Shown piece by piece: positions 5,634 to 8,368 of a stretch of 8,368 nucleotides of DNA (positions are counted from its first letter, which is position 1; the number at the start of each line of letters is the position of its first letter). Location of the stretch: the NCBI GenBank assembly GCA_020049245.1, contig JAIFLB010000012.1, positions 1-8,368 on the forward strand, given 5' to 3'. The position numbers were made by a program, and so were the translations under genes. The notes below the pieces were generated by a model, which saw nothing but the letters and a program-made list of their open reading frames with translations, was not told the DNA's origin and did no database searches. This DNA is from Betaproteobacteria bacterium (GTDB lineage Bacteria > Pseudomonadota > Gammaproteobacteria > Burkholderiales > Thiobacillaceae).

Positions 5634-6407
5634 TCAAAGCCCTGCTCGTTTCAGTAAGGCCTCAACGTATCTGGCCGGGATGGCGTAAGTGATGCCGCTG
5701 GGGTCACGAATGACGTTCTCTTTTGCGCCTTTGATGAAAACCGAGTTGATCACGCCGATCACCTTGCCGGTGTCCCCGTCATACAGCGGACTTCCGCTAT
5801 TTCCTGGATAGGCGGTGGCATCAAGCTGAAACATCAAAAATGGATTGTCGGCCCGCTTGATCAGTTTTGCGGTCAGATTGCGGGCGCCCGGCGGCGGGCT
5901 GTAAACCGGCGCGATGGCGGCAAGTCCGGCACGGTGCGTGGCGGGGTAGAGTCCGAGTACAGCCCCGATCGGAAAGCCGGTGAAATAATACATATGCCCC
6001 TCGCGGGCGGCATCGGAATTCGCCAGTTGCAAGGCTGACAAAGCTTCGCCTTCGATCCTCAGCAGCAGAAGGTCATGCTCGGGGTCGCTATCGACCTTCT
6101 CTGCCTTGCGCACGATGACGCCATTCGGCGTGCGCAGGAATACCGCTAATGATTCGCCTTTTTCATCTTCAACCAGGGTCGGCGCGACATGCGCATTCGT
6201 GATGACATGTCGGCCATCGGCAACGACAAATCCAGTGCCCATCAACTTGATGCGAGGACTGCGCAAGGGGTGCACGGTGCCGATGCCGGCAATGGAGGCT
6301 TTGATGCGCGGCAGGATATCGGTGATCTCAGCCCGAGCAGGCGTGAAAATTGTGCTAAATGCAATTAGCAGCGCTGCCGTTATAAGCAAAGCGGGTTTGT
6401 TGCGCAT
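5634..6407 (-). CDS. Exported trypsin-like serine protease, no PDZ domain
   Basis: This is a 257-residue protein with a Sec signal peptide (cleavage likely after ARA, residue 26) and a chymotrypsin-fold protease domain related to the DegP/HtrA core. The catalytic triad is visible: His73 in TNAHV, Asp112 in EHDLLLLRI and Ser204 in GNSGSPLY. The domain ends with the IPARYVEALL helix, and there is no room for a PDZ domain, so it is not DegP or MucD proper (about 450-480 residues). I start at 6407 because AGGA (6417-6420, read on this strand) sits 9 bases upstream and the signal peptide then begins MRNKPALL; an in-frame ATG at 6443 would add 12 residues without a ribosome site. It should act in the periplasm or outside the cell. 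The target is unknown. It diverges from the dehydrogenase gene across 120 bases and is followed by the ygfX-like gene. Confidence 0.85.
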   Translation of the reverse strand: MRNKPALLITAALLIAFSTIFTPARAEITDILPRIKASIAGIGTVHPLRSPRIKLMGTGFVVADGRHVITNAHVAPTLVEDEKGESLAVFLRTPNGVIVRKAEKVDSDPEHDLLLLRIEGEALSALQLANSDAAREGHMYYFTGFPIGAVLGLYPATHRAGLAAIAPVYSPPPGARNLTAKLIKRADNPFLMFQLDATAYPGNSGSPLYDGDTGKVIGVINSVFIKGAKENVIRDPSGITYAIPARYVEALLKRAGL

Positions 6408-6527
6408 AGTCGGGGTTCCTAAGTTGCTGCCACACTGTTGCATGGCGGTGTCATGCTACAGGCAGGCAAATGCTTGGGTAGAATGTTTGTTTGATTGATT
6501 CACTTTTCGTTCCTTTTGGGAGAAATC
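6408..6527. promoter_or_regulatory. Divergent intergenic region between protease and dehydrogenase genes
   Basis: These 120 bases must hold the start signals for both directions. For the rightward gene, TAGAAT (6479-6484) is a good -10 match about 44 bases before the start codon, without a recognisable -35. For the leftward gene only a poor -10 (TAGCAT, complement of 6453-6458) is seen. No clear operator palindrome was found. Confidence 0.35.
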
Positions 6528-7811
6528 ATGACCATTGTTGCTGTAGTCGGTTTGGGCTACGTTGGCCTGCCTCTGGCGGTGGAGTTTGGCAAAAAATTCG
6601 AGACCATTGGTTTTGATTTGTCCGAAGGCAAGATTGCCAATTACAAAAACTACTGTGATCCAACTGGCGAAGTCAGCACAGCGGATCTGAAGGCTGCGAC
6701 CCAGCTCAGCGTCAGCACTGATCCGAGCACGATCTCGAAAGCCGATTTCATCATCATCGCCGTGCCGACGCCGGTCGATGAGGCGCATATTCCCGATTTC
6801 TCACCCTTGGTCGGTTCTTCCACCACGGTCGGCAAGCATATGAAGAAGGGTGCCACCGTCGTTTATGAATCGACGGTCTACCCTGGCGCCACGGAAGAAG
6901 TCTGTATCCCCTTGCTGGAGCAGCATTCCGGTATGAAATGGAAACAGGATTTCCATGTTGGCTACTCACCGGAACGGGTCAATCCGGGCGACAAGGAACG
7001 CACCATTACCAAGATCGTGAAAGTGGTGTCCGGTGATGACGGCCCGACGTCCGAAGCGGTCGCCGAACTGTATGCCTCGGTGATCGTCGCCGGCGTGCAT
7101 CGCGCCAGCTCGATCAAAGTGGCTGAAGCCGCGAAAGTCATCGAAAACACCCAGCGCGACCTGAACATCGCGCTGATGAACGAACTCGCCCTGATCTTCG
7201 ACCGCCTCGGCATCGACACGTTGGAAGTGTTGCAGGCTGCCGGTACCAAGTGGAATTTCCTGCCCTTCCGTCCCGGTCTGGTTGGCGGCCATTGCATCGG
7301 CGTTGATCCTTACTACCTGACCCACAAAGCTGAAATGCTGGGTTACCACCCGCAAGTCATTCTCGCCGGCAGGCGTATCAATGACGGCATGGCGGCCTAT
7401 GTCGCGCAGCAGACCGTCAAGGGCATGATCAACAATGGCGGCACCGTCAAGGGTGCCAAAGTCATCGTGCTGGGCCTGACATTCAAGGAAAACTGCCCGG
7501 ATCTGCGCAATTCCAAGGTGGCCGATCTGGTCAAGGAGTTGAAGGACTTCGGCTGCGATGTCCTGGTGCATGACCCGATTGCCGAATCGCCTGAAGCCGA
7601 ACATGAATACGGCATCAGCCTGACGCCTTGGGATCAACTGCCGAGCAATGCCGATGCCGTCGTGGCGGCGGTATCGCATAAGGAATATCTGGCCATGTCG
7701 CTGGCCGAGCTGACCTCAAAGCTGCGCCCTGGCGGCGTCTTTACCGATGTCAAGTCAGCTTATGACCAAGCCGCGATCAAGGCCGCCGGATTCAAACTCT
7801 GGCGTCTCTGA
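6528..7811 (+). CDS. wbpO: UDP-N-acetylhexosamine 6-dehydrogenase (TviB/WbpO type)
   Basis: This cytoplasmic enzyme of the UDP-glucose/UDP-ManNAc dehydrogenase superfamily oxidises C6 of a UDP-N-acetylhexosamine to the uronic acid, using two NAD+. The 427 residues match the TviB/WbpO length. Motifs are the Rossmann loop GLGYVGLP (8-15), ESTVYPGAT (114-122), GYSPERVNPGD (145-155), the conserved lysine/asparagine pair in AKVIEN (202-207), and catalytic Cys256 in GGHCIGVDPYYL. The start at 6528 is chosen for the GGGAG at 6518-6522 and because the Rossmann strand begins at once (MTIVAVVGLG); an upstream in-frame ATG at 6495 would add 11 unrelated residues. The following gene is a WbpP/TviC-type epimerase, which supports UDP-GalNAc or UDP-GlcNAc as substrate rather than UDP-glucose. 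Choosing between the WbpO reaction (UDP-GalNAc) and the TviB reaction (UDP-GlcNAc) is not possible by eye; the symbol names the family. Confidence 0.9.
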   Translation: MTIVAVVGLGYVGLPLAVEFGKKFETIGFDLSEGKIANYKNYCDPTGEVSTADLKAATQLSVSTDPSTISKADFIIIAVPTPVDEAHIPDFSPLVGSSTTVGKHMKKGATVVYESTVYPGATEEVCIPLLEQHSGMKWKQDFHVGYSPERVNPGDKERTITKIVKVVSGDDGPTSEAVAELYASVIVAGVHRASSIKVAEAAKVIENTQRDLNIALMNELALIFDRLGIDTLEVLQAAGTKWNFLPFRPGLVGGHCIGVDPYYLTHKAEMLGYHPQVILAGRRINDGMAAYVAQQTVKGMINNGGTVKGAKVIVLGLTFKENCPDLRNSKVADLVKELKDFGCDVLVHDPIAESPEAEHEYGISLTPWDQLPSNADAVVAAVSHKEYLAMSLAELTSKLRPGGVFTDVKSAYDQAAIKAAGFKLWRL

Positions 7812-7815
7812 TCCT

Positions 7816-7835
7816 GCTGAAACGGCTGCTTCAGC
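7816..7835 (+). repeat. Small hairpin between dehydrogenase and epimerase genes
   Basis: GCTGAA (7816-7821) and TTCAGC (7830-7835) form a 6-bp stem with an 8-base loop just after the dehydrogenase stop. There is no T-run, so it is unlikely to terminate transcription; it might mark mRNA processing or be chance. Confidence 0.25.
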
Positions 7836-7874
7836 CATCATGCTGGAGTGGCCGCCTTGTTTTCGCATTGCATA

Positions 7875-8368
7875 ATGCCCAGCCAACCTAAAACCTGGTT
7901 GATTACCGGCGTTGCCGGTTTCATTGGCAGCAACCTGCTGGAGCAGTTGCTCAAGCTGGATCAGAACGTGGTCGGACTGGATAACTTTGCCACCGGCCAT
8001 CGTTACAACCTGCATCAAATAAGAGATGCGGTGACGCCCGAGCAATGGGCGCGTTTCCGTTTCAATGAGGGCGATATCCGTGTTCTGGGCGATTGCCAAG
8101 CCGCTTGCGCGGGGGTCGATTACGTCCTGCATCAGGCTGCCCTCGGCTCGGTTCCACGTTCGCTGGAAGACCCGATCACCACCAACGGTACCAACATTGA
8201 TGGTTTTCTGAACATGCTGGTGGCGGCGCGCGATGCCAAGGTGTCGCGTTTCGTCTATGCCGCTTCCAGCTCCACCTATGGCGACCACCCTGGTTTGCCG
8301 AAGGTCGAAGACGTGATTGGCAAACCCTTGTCGCCGTATGCGGTGACCAAGTTGGTGAATGAGCAATA
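7875..8368 (+). CDS. wbpP: UDP-N-acetylglucosamine 4-epimerase (TviC/WbpP type), 3' end outside window
   Basis: This is the N-terminal 164 residues, about half, of an extended short-chain dehydrogenase/reductase that interconverts UDP-GlcNAc and UDP-GalNAc (or their uronic acids). The NAD-binding motif is TGVAGFIG (11-18), with the LDNFATG loop at 35-41, HQAALGSVPRS, the ASSSTYGDHPG stretch with catalytic serines (130-133) and the YAVTK dyad Tyr155/Lys159. The run of motifs is very close to P. aeruginosa WbpP as I recall it. Start choice is uncertain. The ATG at 7875 has no ribosome site, while an in-frame TTG at 7857 has GGAG (7845-7848) 8 bases upstream and would add six residues, closer to the longer N-termini of relatives. 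With the preceding dehydrogenase, 63 bases away, it would make UDP-GalNAcA for a surface polysaccharide. Confidence 0.9.
   Translation, partial: MPSQPKTWLITGVAGFIGSNLLEQLLKLDQNVVGLDNFATGHRYNLHQIRDAVTPEQWARFRFNEGDIRVLGDCQAACAGVDYVLHQAALGSVPRSLEDPITTNGTNIDGFLNMLVAARDAKVSRFVYAASSSTYGDHPGLPKVEDVIGKPLSPYAVTKLVNEQ

Noticed and set aside
5623..5646. Inverted repeat AGCAGG/CCTGCT across the end of the protease gene
   Set aside because: Six paired bases with an imperfect interior, mostly inside coding sequence and without a T-run on either strand; not enough to call a terminator.
7755..8366. 203-codon open frame on the - strand opposite the epimerase
   Set aside because: The + strand carries an uninterrupted SDR epimerase with all motifs; the antisense frame shows none.

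Overview
The window reads as chromosomal DNA of a Gram-negative proteobacterium, most likely a betaproteobacterium. The reasons are the moderately high GC content, tightly packed ATGA- and GTG-overlapping operon genes, Shine-Dalgarno sites, Sec signal peptides, a YgfX-family protein, and a WbpO/WbpP-type nucleotide-sugar gene pair. No genus can be named from the sequence alone. No RNA genes, insertion sequences, CRISPR arrays or phage genes were seen.

Region 1 (3-3502, + strand) is the membrane and ATPase part of a branched-chain amino acid type (HAAT) ABC importer, in the order livH-livM-livG-livF. Each gene overlaps the next by 4-8 bases, so the four are one transcription unit. No substrate-binding protein gene (livJ/livK type) lies inside the window. 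A hairpin region follows livF.

Region 2 (about 3534-5151, + strand) is the part I could not match to a known family. It holds two adjacent genes for exported, cysteine-free proteins of 214 and about 230 residues. Both are built from 12-13-residue units that begin with Asp/Asn/Ser-Pro. The prolines follow the same spacing in both (10-13-13-13-12-13), and the shared part aligns without gaps, so they are diverged paralogues. The first has a strong ribosome binding site, biased codon use and its own strong rho-independent terminator, and looks highly expressed. The second starts just beyond that terminator, probably from its own promoter. This pair is the best candidate for an undescribed system.

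Region 3 (5160-6407, - strand) converges on region 2, with 8 bases between stop codons. It contains an exported trypsin-like serine protease without a PDZ domain, followed 24 bases later by a YgfX/CptA-family small membrane protein.

Region 4 (6528 to the end, + strand) diverges from the protease and starts a surface-polysaccharide precursor module: a UDP-N-acetylhexosamine 6-dehydrogenase (TviB/WbpO type) and the first half of a UDP-GlcNAc 4-epimerase (TviC/WbpP type). Together they would supply UDP-N-acetylgalactosaminuronic acid for an O-antigen, capsule or exopolysaccharide locus that probably continues past the window.
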